The notes: a model not told the origin generated them from the letters alone. A stretch of DNA of 64,000 bases from Diphasiastrum complanatum (GCA_029204225.1 CM055095.1:68798980-68862979); one strand, 5' to 3'. Numbered from the stretch's first letter, positions 43,693 through 54,913 are shown. Program-made: numbers and translations.

Positions 43693-44540
43693 GAATTTAG
43701 AAATTATCATTTGTTTAGCATCCTTAACCAAATTGGTATTGTTGCTGAGAAAGCCACGTATCATCCACGTATAAGGTGATGATAATGAAGGATTTCTATA
43801 CCGACTTGGAATAGACGTTGCAATCAGCAGTGCTTGGATGGAAATCCTGTTGGATGAGGAATGTGTTGATTCTCAAAAACCAAGCTCTGGCAGACTATTT
43901 CAAGTCGTAAAGTGTTGTATGGAGTTTACAAACATGATTCGTCATACCTTCCAGAACATATCCTTCGAACTGGATCATGTAGATGTCTTCTTCAATAACT
44001 CCATTCAGATAAGCTGTTTGTACATCAAAATGATGCACTTCAAGGTCGGCTACTGCAGCATATGATAGGAGGGCTCGGATCGATGAATGCTTGACTACTG
44101 AACTGAAAGTCTCATTGTAGTCAACATTGGAAATCTGAGTAAATCGTCATGCTACCAGTCTTGACTTCCTTCTATCAATCGTTCCATTAGCATTGTACTT
44201 GATCTCAAAGATCCATTTGCAATCGATGATATTGTAGCCAATAGGAGCTTCGACTAATTACCACGTCTGGTTCTTGATTAGAGAGGAATACTCTTTGTCC
44301 ATGGCTTTTCTCCAGAGATCAGAGTCTAGTTGGCGAAGTGCCTCTTTGACTATTGTCAGTTCCTGTATCAAAAGACAGACAGACTCAGGAGTATACCTTG
44401 TGGGATGTGTGTGCACTCGGCTTGATCTTCTTGGAAGAATTGACTGATAAACCACTCCTAGGACTTGTCGCTGGATAGCAACAACATCTTCATCTGACTC
44501 GTTGTCGAGTAGTAAATCAATGATGGACATGCTTGAGCTT
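43693..44540 (-). pseudogene. copia E RT N-terminal and catalytic part
   Basis: RT blocks LDSDLWRKAMDKEYSSLIKN, then IFEIKYNANGTIDRRKS-like and FLNGVIEEDIYMIQF-like sequence in decayed form, and the catalytic IITLYVDDTWLSQQQYQF, with YVDD at 43760-43771. The rest of RT and RNase H lie at 15389-16182 beyond F. Stops and frameshifts are frequent between 43850 and 44260. Confidence 0.85.
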
Positions 44541-45345
44541 GAAGCTCAAATTGGCGTGTCAATGGTAGGCATTGAAGGTTCTCTTGGAACGATGTCTTTG
44601 TCTTTGATGACGATGAACTGATCCTCGATAAAGACTGTATCCCGGCTGAACAAATTTGTTGGGTATTGAGATCGTACAACTCGTATGTGTTGTCAGATGA
44701 AGTATAACCAATCAGGATGGTCTTGAGACCTTGGAAGTCAAATTTTTTCTTCGTCTCTTTCGGGATCTACGTGTAGGCAATGCATCTGAATACTCGTAGG
44801 TTCTTCATAGAAGGCTTAGAGCTATCCACACCTCATGGGGTGTTCTGCCTGAGAGGGCCTTGGTTGAACATCTGTTCTGGACGTAAGCTACAGTGGAGAT
44901 AGCTTCGGCTTAGAAGCTCTTGGGCAGTGATGCATGCGCCATCATACATTTAGCTGATTCAACCAGAGTACGATTCTTCTTCTCGGCCAAGACATCTGAT
45001 TGAGGAGAGGATTGCTGCTCAATGTCTTGGCTTTGGTAGTACTCCTTAAATTTGGTAGAAATGTACTCTCCACCATTGTCAGACCTCAAGGCTTTGATTG
45101 CTATCTCAGTCTCTTTTTCTGCATGCTCCTTGAAGATTCTAAAGCAATTAAAAACTTCTGATTTCTTCTTGATAAAATACACCATAGTTCTTCTGGAGAA
45201 TTCATCAATAAAAGTTATGAAATACTTTGCATCCTTCAGAGAAGGATTCTGTATCGGACCACAAATGACTGAATGTACGACGTCTAGAAATCCTCTAGCA
45301 GTATGCTGATGGCTTGATCTAAATGGTTTCCTAGTCTGTTTACCA
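44541..45345 (-). pseudogene. copia E integrase
   Basis: Integrase core: VYFIKKKSEVFNCFRIFKEH, IAIKALRSDNGGEYISTKFK, SPQSDVLAEKKNRTLVESAK and CMMAHASLPKSF, then the C-terminal part in shifting frames (DLYELYDLNTQQI-type). Asp in LRSDNGGEY and Glu in LAEKKNR are present; the N-terminal Asp block lies near 45250-45290 in degraded form. Confidence 0.85.
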
Positions 45346-45900
45346 ACTAAACAGTCTTGACAGACAGGTAATTCGACTTTTCAAGATAGTCTAGATCAAG
45401 AACAATAGAATGTTTAGACATTTGTTGTACAGAAGCATGACTCAAGTGACCAAGTCTATAATGCCAAAGTAGACATTTATTTGCTTGAATAGAAGTACTG
45501 AGCACCTGACTAGAGACATAAAAGCAATGAGTCAATCTATAGAAGTATCCATGTCTCTTTTCGAGTGCTAGAATCTTGTTTGTCCTATCACCTACTTTGC
45601 AATGATCACATTCGAATTCTACTTTATGTCCTAGATCTGTGATTCTGCTTACAGAGAGCAGATTTGTAGACATATTGGATACATATAGGACTTTAGAAAG
45701 TAGCTTAGGCTGATCATTTGCAAAGCTTAATCTTATAGTACCTTCACCTTTAATAGCCTATGTGCTATTGTCACCAAGGTGAACATATTTTTGGTACTAT
45801 CGGGTGTATAGGACTCGAAACAGCCAATGAGACTTAGTGACACCAAAATCCAGGAACCAAGAACTGTCATTGAATGCTCCTTAATGGCTGGTCATGAAAC
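45346..45900 (-). pseudogene. copia E protease and pre-integrase
   Basis: MSTNLLSVSRITDLGHKVEF is the protease C-terminal block, and CLLWHYRLGHLSHASVQQMS the pre-integrase domain. The protease active site near 45850 reads WFLDFGVTKSHW, with Phe where DSG is expected, so it is inactivated. Several stops are present. Confidence 0.8.
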
Positions 45901-46659
45901 CATCATGATCCGCTTCTTGAATGGGTAGTGGAACTTCTGTAGCTGCATTGGCCACTTGATTTGACTGTCCCTTGTTGTTGTTCTTTGTTTATAGTATCCG
46001 ACAGTCTTGAATCTCGTGGTTGTTTCTCTTGCAGTATCTACAGAACAACTTCTTCTTATCGGCTGAGGAATTGGAGGCTTCGTTCCTCTATGTGTCTTTT
46101 TGCAACAACATTGCAATGACAGTCACTCTTGAAAGAGTCAACTCTGAATGCGTTGTGATAATCATCACCCAGCTATCGCATGAGCTTGGCAAGCTTGTAA
46201 GCAATTGCATTACTGTGTCTTCATTGTCTATGATAAATCTGACAGCGGTCATTTGCTTCAGCAGGTTCTTGAACTGATTGATGTGATTCTGTAGGGAATC
46301 ACCATTTGTCATCTTGAGGGAGTCAAATTTCTTCCCGAGATGTAGCTTCTTGGAAGCTATATCTCGCACTTTGTAGAATGTGCTCAAGATGTCCTAGACT
46401 TCTTTGGATGTCTAAGCTTCGAACAAATGGCCAATTTGAGTATCCAAAATGTTGAGAATGATCAGCGCAAGTGCTTGCCATCCTTCAGCTTCCATCTGGA
46501 GATTGCTACGTCGTCAACTTTAGGTATTCCCTCTGAACTTGTAATAACATCATACAACTCTTTAGCCATTAGCACAGTTCTCATCTTAAATTTCCACATA
46601 TGGTAATTAGCTCCATCAAGCTTGTCCATGATAGGACTGGCTTTCCCTTGGGAATCCAT
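45901..46659 (-). pseudogene. copia E gag
   Basis: The ATG at 46659 begins MDSQGKASPIMDKLDGANYH and WKFKMRTVLMAKELYDVITS, similar to B gag. In another frame STFYKVRDIASKKLHLGKKF and LTSLPSSCDSWVMIITTHSE follow. The zinc knuckle CRYCKRNNHEIQDC (about 46005-46046) keeps all four ligands. Several frameshifts and stops are present. Confidence 0.85.
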
Positions 46660-46862
46660 GTGGAAGATTAGTCTAGGTGATAGGAGAAACTATCAATGAC
46701 TTAAGTATGAAAATTCGGTGCTAAATTACAGAACAAGAAGACAATCACTCTATCGGCTAGTAGAGTCTTGTTTCTGTGGAAGCTTATCATGCTATAGAAA
46801 TAGCTTTAAATATAACCGCTTAAAGAATCAGATTGGTTCTAATATCTTTGGCTCTAATACCA

Positions 46863-47973
46863 TGTCAGAGAAATTGGAGGAAACGATAGATCGGTCCCCT
46901 TCAATACTCTCGGTGCGTGCACTACTGGTAACTTAGTAGGCAAACACAAGAACATAATAATTTTAAAGCTTCTAATGTGCGGTGGTAGTGGAAGCGATGA
47001 GCAGACAACCAAACAAATCAATTAGATAGTCAGATAGAACATGGAAAAGCATTACAGTATTGACACAAATCTGAACGCAGAACCAAACAAAGTTGTAATC
47101 AGATTAAGTATAATGAAATATACAAGTCAATAGTGCAGTTGAGCACAAAACAATAGTAGACGTAACCGTGTGCATCACAAAGCTAATCACAATCTATGAA
47201 GGTTATGAACCTATTACTGACAATCTGTCTGAAAAGCGAAATCAATGTGTGAAAGCATCTACAATGTCTGTCTCACATGTTACAAATCATGCTTCGTTCT
47301 CTATCTGTGAATACTGAAAAAGTTATTCACTATACACAAATTTTACAGGTGTGCAGATGAAGAAGGTACAAAAGTGGTTGTGCCATCTGTAGGAGATCGT
47401 GGGTGGCTGTTGTCATTGTCAAATTTGATTGCACAACGCATAGAACAAGCGTGAGGAGGCCACAATGTCGGGCTTCGCTAAAATTGACGCTAGTGAAAAT
47501 GCAAAAATTGTGACATTTTGTCAAATTTTTTGCCTGTCATAAATTGCAAGTAAAAAATGCAGACTGTTGCATTGTCACATTTTTCGCCTATCATAAATTG
47601 CATGTAAAAATGTAGACTGTTACATTGTCGCATTTTTTGTCTGTCATAAATTGCGTGTAAAAATGCAGAGTTACATTTTTTGCCTATTTAAATTTACTTG
47701 TATTTATGCAAACTGTGCAATTGTAGCTTTTCTAGAAGTGCTGCAAAACACTTAGTTGCTCAGGATGGCCTGAAGGTGAAAAGACGACAGTGTCGGATTT
47801 TTCAACGACAGTGTCAGGCTTTTTCGCTTGTGAAAATTCCTGAGTAAAAATGCAGATTGTAGTGACAAACAGTTCAAATATGCAGACTATGGGACACACA
47901 AGTAAAAATGCAACAACATGAATGGAGACAAATTAACATAGGATCTAGGAGAGTAGAGGAGATAAATCCAACA
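46863..47973 (-). repeat. 5' LTR of E (1111 bp) with primer site
   Basis: Plus-strand bounds TGTCAGAGAAATTGG ... AATCCAACA, matching 14161-15249. The primer site at 46850-46862 reads TGGTATTAGAGCC on the minus strand, one base off canonical. It contains the same GTCGCATTTTT/CCTGTCATAAATTG modules (47500-47700) as its partner and the LTR of F. Confidence 0.9.
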
Positions 47974-47978
47974 CAAAC
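47974..47978. repeat. right target-site duplication of E
   Basis: CAAAC pairs with AAAAC at 14156-14160 (4 of 5 bases). Confidence 0.65.
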
Positions 47979-49790
47979 ATGCATAGATGACCATAAAGCC
48001 ATTCATAGATACGACCAATGAACACTATTGGACCCATGATGGCTATTTATTAGAATGCATCCACAATCCTATTATCCATGCCACTACAAAACTACTGAAT
48101 AACTTTCTAATGGTTGGCAAACTTAGGAAGAAGTGCATCTCTTCTTAGATCCTGCATTGCATAGTAGAATCCAACTACAAGTTAGGATCCGGACTATTAG
48201 AACCCTATAATTGGTTCAAGATGGTACTTGGTGAGCTTAAGCAGGCCATTAAAAGCAATACCAAGCAATAGTTTGTGGCTGACCCACTTTTGTCCTTCTT
48301 TTCTGTCTCCTACCTCAATAATAGGATTCATGGTTTGTTCCTAACACCGTATTTATCTATGTATGAAGACACATATGTCGAGTCCTCGCAATAGGCTTCT
48401 AGTTCTCATAGTGATCGATTGTGTACACAACGAAGTCGTCATTCTTGACTCGCCTCCTGCGGCCCGACATCGTACTAAGCAAACATCTTCAGCTACGCTA
48501 CCACCCCCTGCTGCAATTCGCACTGAACTACCCATCCTCCGAATCCACCTCCGCTTCCTCACAGGGACAGTTTGTGACCATTGGAGCCACCATTCCAATA
48601 AGAACTACCCAAGCCGCCTCATCCTACAAACTCAAGCAATTTCACCAAACACCCAGGCTTTCATGGACATATTTGATGATTTCAATTCCTTAGGCCAGAT
48701 GAAATTTTTGAGATGCCCAAGAGCCTAGGGCCCTTTGATCCCCAATCCCCTGGAAAAGGATTCGAACATTCCATGATAGTTCTACCATTGTTTATTTATC
48801 ATTTTAGACTAATCGGCAAGATCAAGCCGAAGTAGCACCAGATACCATTAGGGTCGCCCATGTTGTTCAATCACCAAAGCAATTTGATGCCACCATATCT
48901 GATGGTTTTGAAGAAGATGATGTGTTCGAGGAAGAAGATACACAGCCAAAACCTCAAGGCAACCCAACTCAAGCTTCTGGATCAGGATTACCAGGCTTGC
49001 TGCTACTACCACACCAACCATGGATTCTGGTGATGCATTGAGTTTAGTCACTAACCTTACACAAGTGACCTATACCATCTTAGATGAAAAGAAAGACATG
49101 AAAAATGCATATCAAGACCAAGTGGACAAAGCTGTCCAAGACGCCAAAAACAATAGGTGTTGTTGATTGTTGGTCAATTGGATATGGCTGAGCTTGAATG
49201 AGAGTGCCTACAAGGTAAATTGGATGTGAGCACTCTTGAACACGACTCTTACCTCCAGACACAAATACCTGACCGTCTAGTTTCACGGGAAGAGATCATA
49301 TACATGTTCATGAAGGTTGAAACCTACCAAACTTTATTGGTAGGATTTCAATAAAAATTTGATAAACTCAAATGTACGACAACAACTGAGCTGGCAAAGG
49401 CAAAAGCAATCATTAAAGATTATGAAAAGACAATCGCTCAAGTTTTGGAAGCCTAGCCTCAAATTTCATTTTCCAAGATGCTACAGTTCTCGCCTCAGCA
49501 CCAAGATCAAGGAGGCTTGGATACAAGTTTGTACAGATGAGAAATACAAGACATACCAGATGACCAAACCATGGAAGAAGGTCCGTCAACTTCAAGGCCC
49601 AGGCCATTGTTTCAGAAACCAATCACCATCGAGGACCAGATTCAAGCGTTTCTACAACAACATCCGCATGAGTCCTCGAGAGGTGGATGGGTGATTAAAT
49701 TCAAGACCTCTAAGATAGAGGAGGGAAAGGAATTGGACAAGCTACCAGCATTGGGAGAGCAGCCGACATGGAGAACAATAGTTTTTTAGA
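47974..49790 (+). pseudogene. ORF X of gypsy H, central and C-terminal part
   Basis: Coding-like sequence in shifting frames: TNEHYWTHDGYLLECIHNPI, TTKLLNNFLMVGKLRKKCIS, LLSFFSVSYLNNRIHGLFLT (to about 48360), a Pro/Ser-rich part with GQFVTIGATIPIRTTQAAS (about 48570-48620), FEEDDVFEEEDTQPKPQ (48906-48956), GDALSLVTNLTQV with LDEKKDMKNAYQDQVDKAV (49032-49140), a Lys/Glu-rich probable coiled coil (TTTELAKAKAIIKDYEKTIA, 49380-49440) and a C-terminal MEEGPSTSRPRPLFQKPITI segment to 49789. I do not recognise the family. It parallels 26970-27790. Confidence 0.5.
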
Positions 49791-49864
49791 AGACTCCGAA
49801 TTCTATTAGGAGTTATGTTGCCAACCCTCGTCAATTGTGGGTAGATCCCTATTATTTGTCAATG

Positions 49865-50342
49865 TTCTGCACAAAACTTTGTGTCCATCCAAGCTTAGTG
49901 CCTTAGTGAAAACATCAGTTGTCATTAGAGGAGTTTTGAGCTCCAAAAGGAACTTATAAGAATTTGTACAAAGATCCCTTTTGTATTATCAAAATATTAT
50001 AACACTATTTTCAACTAATACCTTTGACTTGCCATAATTTTTTAATCGTAGCTTGGAAGTACATCATGTAAGATATCATTGGAAAGTGCTTGTAAACCTT
50101 GACCTTCAAACTTAGTTCTGCACAAAACTTTATGTCCATCCAAGCTTAGTGCCTTGGCAAAAACATCAGTTGTCATTAGGAAAGTTTTGAGCTCCAAAAG
50201 GACCTTATAAGAATTCGTGCAAAGGTCCATTTTGTATTATTAAAATATTATAACACTATTTTCAACTAATACCTTTGACTTGCCATAATGTTTTAATCGT
50301 AACTTAGAAGTACACATCATGTAAGATATCATTGGAAAGCGC
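49865..50342. repeat. tandem duplication (251-bp period)
   Basis: TTCTGCACAAAACTTTGTGT at 49865 and its near-copy at 50116 open two roughly 227-bp units that stay alike through CAAGCTTAGTGCC, GTTTTGAGCTCCAAAAGGA and CATGTAAGATATCATTGGAAAG. I see no gene. It may be part of the 3' end of H or the LTR of K. Confidence 0.9.
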
Positions 50343-51643
50343 TTTCCAACAAACCAAACTCCGCTAAAATCGGACTTAAAGTTATGCCATTTTTTTTTCT
50401 CAAAAAGTTACGTTACGTAGATTTCAAGTTTGAGTGTTTTGATTGGTCCATGTGAAGAAACTAAGAGTTTCTATCTTTCAAAGCCTTCGAATTTTTACTT
50501 ACTTTTTCCTTTGCTGTTTTAGGCAACTATGCATTTTAAACTATGTTTTGCACAGTCTGCATTTTTGAACTGTTTTGTCGCATAGTTTGCATTTTTGGGT
50601 CATGAGAAAAATTCATTCATAGGTCTAAAACACTTAGAAAATAACTCTGGCAACTTTTCTCGACATTGTCGCATTTTTAGGCCTATTGTCGGCATTTTGG
50701 CCTTTCGGGAAAATGTGAGACTTGCCCTTAGAAAAGCGACACTCGCCCTTAGAAATGCAACACTGCTCTTAAAAGTGGTTTTTGCCCTAAAGTCGGCTTT
50801 TTTGTCCTTTGGAAAAAAACAACTCCAAATGCCTTAGAAATGTTTTTTCAGCCAACTGTCAAATTTTTCACCTTTCGGAAAAAAGCGACACCTGCCCTTG
50901 AAAAAGCGACACCTACCCTTGAAAAAGCGACACCTGCCCTTGAAAAGGCGACACCTACCCTTGAAAAAGTGACACTTGTCCTTAAAATCACAAAAGTGTC
51001 TTTTTAGCAAAATGCGAAGGTCTGCAGCGTGAAGACAAGGTGTAACGGGCAGAAGGCAACTAATGAACGGAGGACAGCGACGGGAAACTAGAATCAGTTT
51101 TGTTTAAGGCTAAGGCTTTTTCTTTTGATTAGATCTTTTAAACTTAATTAGTTCTCTGGATTGATCGCATAAAAAAGAGATCACAGATACAAATATATAT
51201 AGTCACGGATACATAATAGATAAAACTGTAAGAGTTTGATATAGCGTTGCATTACTCGTGAGAGAGAACACCTCTCTTGCACCAACACGCTGATCTGGGA
51301 AACAGACAATGCTCAAAAAAAACATTATATATTCAGTTCTGACAATAGAAATGATTTTCGCAATACTCTGTTCTGTAATGTGTATGATTTGCAATATTGG
51401 AATGCATGCTAGGAATAGATATCTTTCCGCTGTTGTTTTACTCAACATTATCTGTTGTGTACAAGTTTGATTTTATATCAGATCTGTAGTAGCGATCTGG
51501 GGCTTGGAAGAGAATTAGACTGCAATCAGTAGCAGTAGCTACTCTTGCCAAGTCGGCTCTATCCGACTTTCATCCTCGAGAAGTCCCATTAGCACTATCA
51601 TAGCATTTCTAACATTTCACGGAGCATAGAGAGATTCCCATCA
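50343..51643 (+). repeat. probable 5' LTR region of copia K
   Basis: The right border is firm: ...GATTCCCATCA at 51643, one base, then a primer site. The left border is not visible. The region holds GTCGCATTTTT-type modules (50570-50700), a 21-bp minisatellite (50880-50990), and a possible TATA element (TATATATAGT near 51196). Confidence 0.6.
50880..50995. repeat. 21-bp minisatellite GAAAAAGCGACACCTGCCCTT
   Basis: Five tandem units of AAAAAGCGACACCTRCCCTTG with small changes; shorter related pieces (AAAAGCGACACTCGCCCTTAG) precede it at 50731-50770. Confidence 0.92.
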
Positions 51644-51708
51644 GTGGTATCAGAGCAATGAGTTCTATCAGAGCCCGAAAAACTCTATCAGAGCTGTGTC
51701 TTTAGGCA

Positions 51709-52090
51709 ATGGCATCCATCAGCATCATTCAATCAAAGATCTGCTTGATCCTTGACTCTTCAGGATCAAACTTCCTAGCATGGAAAGCGAAGACTTCTCT
51801 TATACTGAAAGGAGAAGGTCTATGGCCCTGGGTTGATGGCACAGAGAAAATGCCCACTAGCAAGGAGCTACGGGAATGGAGAGAAAGAAATGACAAGGCA
51901 GTAGCCATCCTATCTTCCTCCCTTAGAGACAGCTTGACACTTGATCTAGCCACACTTTTCAATGCAAGAGACATGTGGGACACCTTGCTGACCAGATTTC
52001 AAACGAAATCATGAAGCCAAATTATGCTTCTTGAAGATTAGCTGACCAATCTGAAATGGGATGGTAACACAGCCCTTGACTGCAACCAAA
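51709..52090 (+). pseudogene. copia K gag N-terminal part
   Basis: The ATG at 51709 begins MASISIIQSKICLILDSSGS, then FLAWKAKTSLILKGEGLWPW and NDKAVAILSSSLRDSLTLDL, with a stop at 52012. The LKGEGLW block is shared with G gag. The capsid C-terminal part and zinc knuckle are missing. Confidence 0.85.
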
Positions 52091-52146
52091 ATCCTAGAAA
52101 CAAGAAAGATCAGGGCAGACAGGAGAGCGACAATAGCTCATCCTAC

Positions 52147-52460
52147 GTGGAGGAACTCGAGTCCTCCAAGATGGCTGAAGACAGAGCCAACAACGGCAAG
52201 AACACTTTCATCGACGACTTCAGCAAATTTGCAGCCGTGTACTTTATCCACAACAAGTCAGAGGCCCTGGACAAATTCACAGAGTTCGTGAATTGGGCTG
52301 AGAAATGGACTCACAAGAAGGTGAAGCAGCTGAGAACGTACAGAGTAGGAGAATACATCTCCAAACGCTTTGCAGAATATTGCACCAGCAAAGGCATACT
52401 TCACTTGAAGACTACAGCCTATACACCACAACACCATCTCAGCCTCTATGTTAGAGGAGT
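52147..52460 (+). pseudogene. copia K integrase fragment
   Basis: TFIDDFSKFAAVYFIHNKSE, ALDKFTEFVNWAEKWTHKKV, a decayed LRTYRVGEYISKRFAEYC where LRSDNGGEY is expected, and TAYTPQHH. The first catalytic Asp block is missing and the second Asp is Tyr or Arg, so it is inactive. It is joined out of frame to RT just before 52460. Confidence 0.85.
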
Positions 52461-53460
52461 TCTGTGGATTTGGCAGAAAATCTCAAACATATGAGAAAGC
52501 TATCAGTTGTCTAGATAAGGACAAGTGGATTAAAATGATGGAAGATGAGATAAATTTCATGGAGCAGAACAATGTCTGGGATCTGGAGCCATTACCAACA
52601 GACAGGAAGACTGTAAAGTGTAAATGGATTCTCAAATACAAGTATGGACCTAATGGCAATGTATCAAAGTATAAGGCCAGTTTGGTAGCAAAAGGTTTCT
52701 CTCAGAAGTATGGTATTGACCATATTGAGACCTTTTCTCCAATCGTAAAGCATTCGTCCTTGCACCTACTATTTGCATATGCAACAACATACAATCTCAA
52801 TATCCACATAGTGGATGAAAAGGCCGCCTTCCTACACGACGAGTTGAATGAGGAGGTCTATATGGACCAACCACCAGCATTCATTTGCTCACACTTTTTC
52901 AACTACGTCTGTCGAATGCAAAGAAGCATATACGGACTGAAGTAGTCTGCAAGCAGTGGTATAAGAAGAAGGATCACACCTTCATATCCTTAGGATTTCA
53001 ACCATTGATGGTCGACTACAATGTCTATACAAAGGTCAAGATGGAGAAATCATAATCATTGCTGTCTACGTTGATGACACCTTGATTTTGTCCAGAACAG
53101 ATGACCTGATTGCTCAGATAAAGCATGATATTTCACAGTATTTTGAAATATCAGACCTAGGGGAAGCAAGATGCTACCTAGGATTGCAGATTCATAGAGA
53201 TCTTGACAAAGGAAAATTGTATATTCACTAGTCAAGATACATCTAGAAAATCATTGACGATTTTCAGATGACAGATTGCAAGGGAGCTAATACGTCGATG
53301 GTGGCTGAAACAATCCTGACCAAGCAGGACTATCCGTAGGATGTAGAAGAGCAGGAAGCCATGTGGAACGTGCCCTATAGGAGGTTGATTGGATCACTCA
53401 TATACTTGGCAGACGATACACGCCCTGACTTGCTTATGCAATTTTTAAAATGAGCCAGTT
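52461..53460 (+). pseudogene. copia K reverse transcriptase
   Basis: RT blocks DKWIKMMEDEINFMEQNNVW, KTVKCKWILKYKYGPNGNVS, KASLVAKGFSQKYGIDHIET, NIHIVDEKAAFLHDELNEEV, YMDQPPAF, SIYGLK then a stop, and in other frames the catalytic IIIAVYVDDTLILSRTDDLI (YVDD about 53066-53077), FEISDLGEARCYLGLQIHRD and YRRLIGSLIYLADDTRPDLL. The catalytic Asp pair is intact, but at least four frame changes or stops are present. Confidence 0.9.
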
Positions 53461-53880
53461 TAATATCAATCTAGGCCCTATGCATTAGAAGATAGCCAAA
53501 AAAATTCTGCAATAGCTTCAATAGACGAAGGATTATGGGTTGTGTTTCTCTCAGCATGAAAGATTCCAGATCAAATCCTACAGCGATGCAAGCTGGGCAT
53601 CCCTGAAAGATGACTGCAAGAGCGTCTCAAGAGGATGCACAATAGTAGTCAAAGCAGCTATGATATGGATCAGTAGGAAGCAGACCATAACTATGAAATC
53701 ATCTTGTAAAGCAAAGTATGTTGCAGCAGCCAAGATTTCGAACGAGCTTACATGGCTCAAGCAGTTCCTTGACGAACTAGGAGAGAACTCCAATGAGCTG
53801 CTGCAACTGTTCATGACCAACAAAAGATCTCGGCCCTTTTCAACGGATTGCAAACTCATCAAGATAAAAAAAATTTATAA
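53461..53880 (+). pseudogene. copia K RNase H
   Basis: SYSDASWASLKDDCKSVSRG carries the first Asp, then ISRKQTITMKSSCKAKYVAA, where the usual AEY is AKY (Glu to Lys), and ISNELTWLKQFLDELG. The third Asp block (CDNQSA) is not found. The homology fades at about 53830. Confidence 0.85.
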
Positions 53881-54816
53881 TAAAAAGGAATGTGAGCTCC
53901 AATATAAAATTTGGATTAAAACATCAATTAGTCACAATAACATATCACGTGGATTCCGACGTGGGGCCATGATTATGCTACCTCTAGGCAATGGTCTCTG
54001 ACATGCACTCAAGGGCAAAACCTCCTTATCATATTTAATGTTAAGGCGAGAGCTGGCTGCATCAATATTTCTATGATGAACACCCAAAGCACCTGCAATT
54101 ATCAAATGAGGGAGATTCGTTGTGCCATCAGCTTTATTTAGTACCATCACAAGCAAAGATCTCTTCACGAAGAGTTCATCCGCCGAGTGGGGCACCTTAA
54201 TTTGACTGATGGTGTTACGGATGTTAGAAAGAAAATTGTTTTCAACAATATTAGATGATATTTGCAGCTCCCAAAAAGTTGGTTGCAGAAGTAGTTCCTA
54301 GAATATCTCCCTTTGAATACCTATTGAAAATTGTTGTGTATGTCTTCGCCAATATTTTGTTGTCGCTAGGCAGATTCGTTTTCTTGATTTGATGTCATCT
54401 ACTGAAGGTTGATCTCCAAGTCTCCTAAAAAAATTTCTTTCATTCTTTGTTCCCATTTCTGACCAGTCCAATAGTCTCTCATTGTAGCTTTGTCGGCGTA
54501 GAGACGAGGTTCCATGCTGGGATCAATTGCGTACGTCTCATGCATTGTAGAAAAAACTACTGGAATATCCGGAAATATATTAAATGTCCTGCAAACTATC
54601 CATGCTGGAATTTTTTGTTATTCTGCGCACAAACTAATCGATCAGACAAAGAGCTCAATAAAATAGATCACGGTCAGCAAGAAAGACCTGGATCAGCCAC
54701 AACGTGATTAGAAAGAGCATGATCATCAAGAAAGAGGTTTATCAAACCAATATTGAGAGATCTTGTGAACACGAGCAGAGAGAGAGCTAGAGCTGGAGAT
54801 CTTTTGAACGTGAGGG

Positions 54817-54818
<2 letters not shown>
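53881..54818. other. unassigned sequence with a minus-strand open frame
   Basis: An 87-codon minus-strand frame at 53932-54195 (MPHSADELFVKRSLLVMVLN, then LPHLIIAGALGVHHRNIDAA) has balanced composition and could be a fragment of an unrecognised gene or transposase. I cannot name a family. Nothing else is recognised before the GA tract. Confidence 0.35.

Positions 54819-54913
<95 letters not shown>

Larger units (their letters stand above)
43693..47973 (-). mobile_element. copia element E, 5' part
   Basis: This is the 5' portion of E on the minus strand: 5' LTR 46863-47973, primer site, gag, protease, integrase and RT up to just past YVDD. It stops at the right end of the F LTR. With 14161-16182 it forms one element of about 6.3 kb. 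The TSD CAAAC at 47974-47978 corresponds to AAAAC at 14156-14160. Confidence 0.88.
51645..54001 (+). mobile_element. copia retrotransposon K interior, deleted
   Basis: Plus-strand copia: primer site TGGTATCAGAGC at 51645-51656, gag N-terminus, a fragment of integrase, RT and RNase H. Zinc knuckle, protease and most of integrase were lost by deletion (about 52090-52190 and 52440). No polypurine tract or 3' LTR is recognised after RNase H, where sequence changes character at about 53880. Confidence 0.85.
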
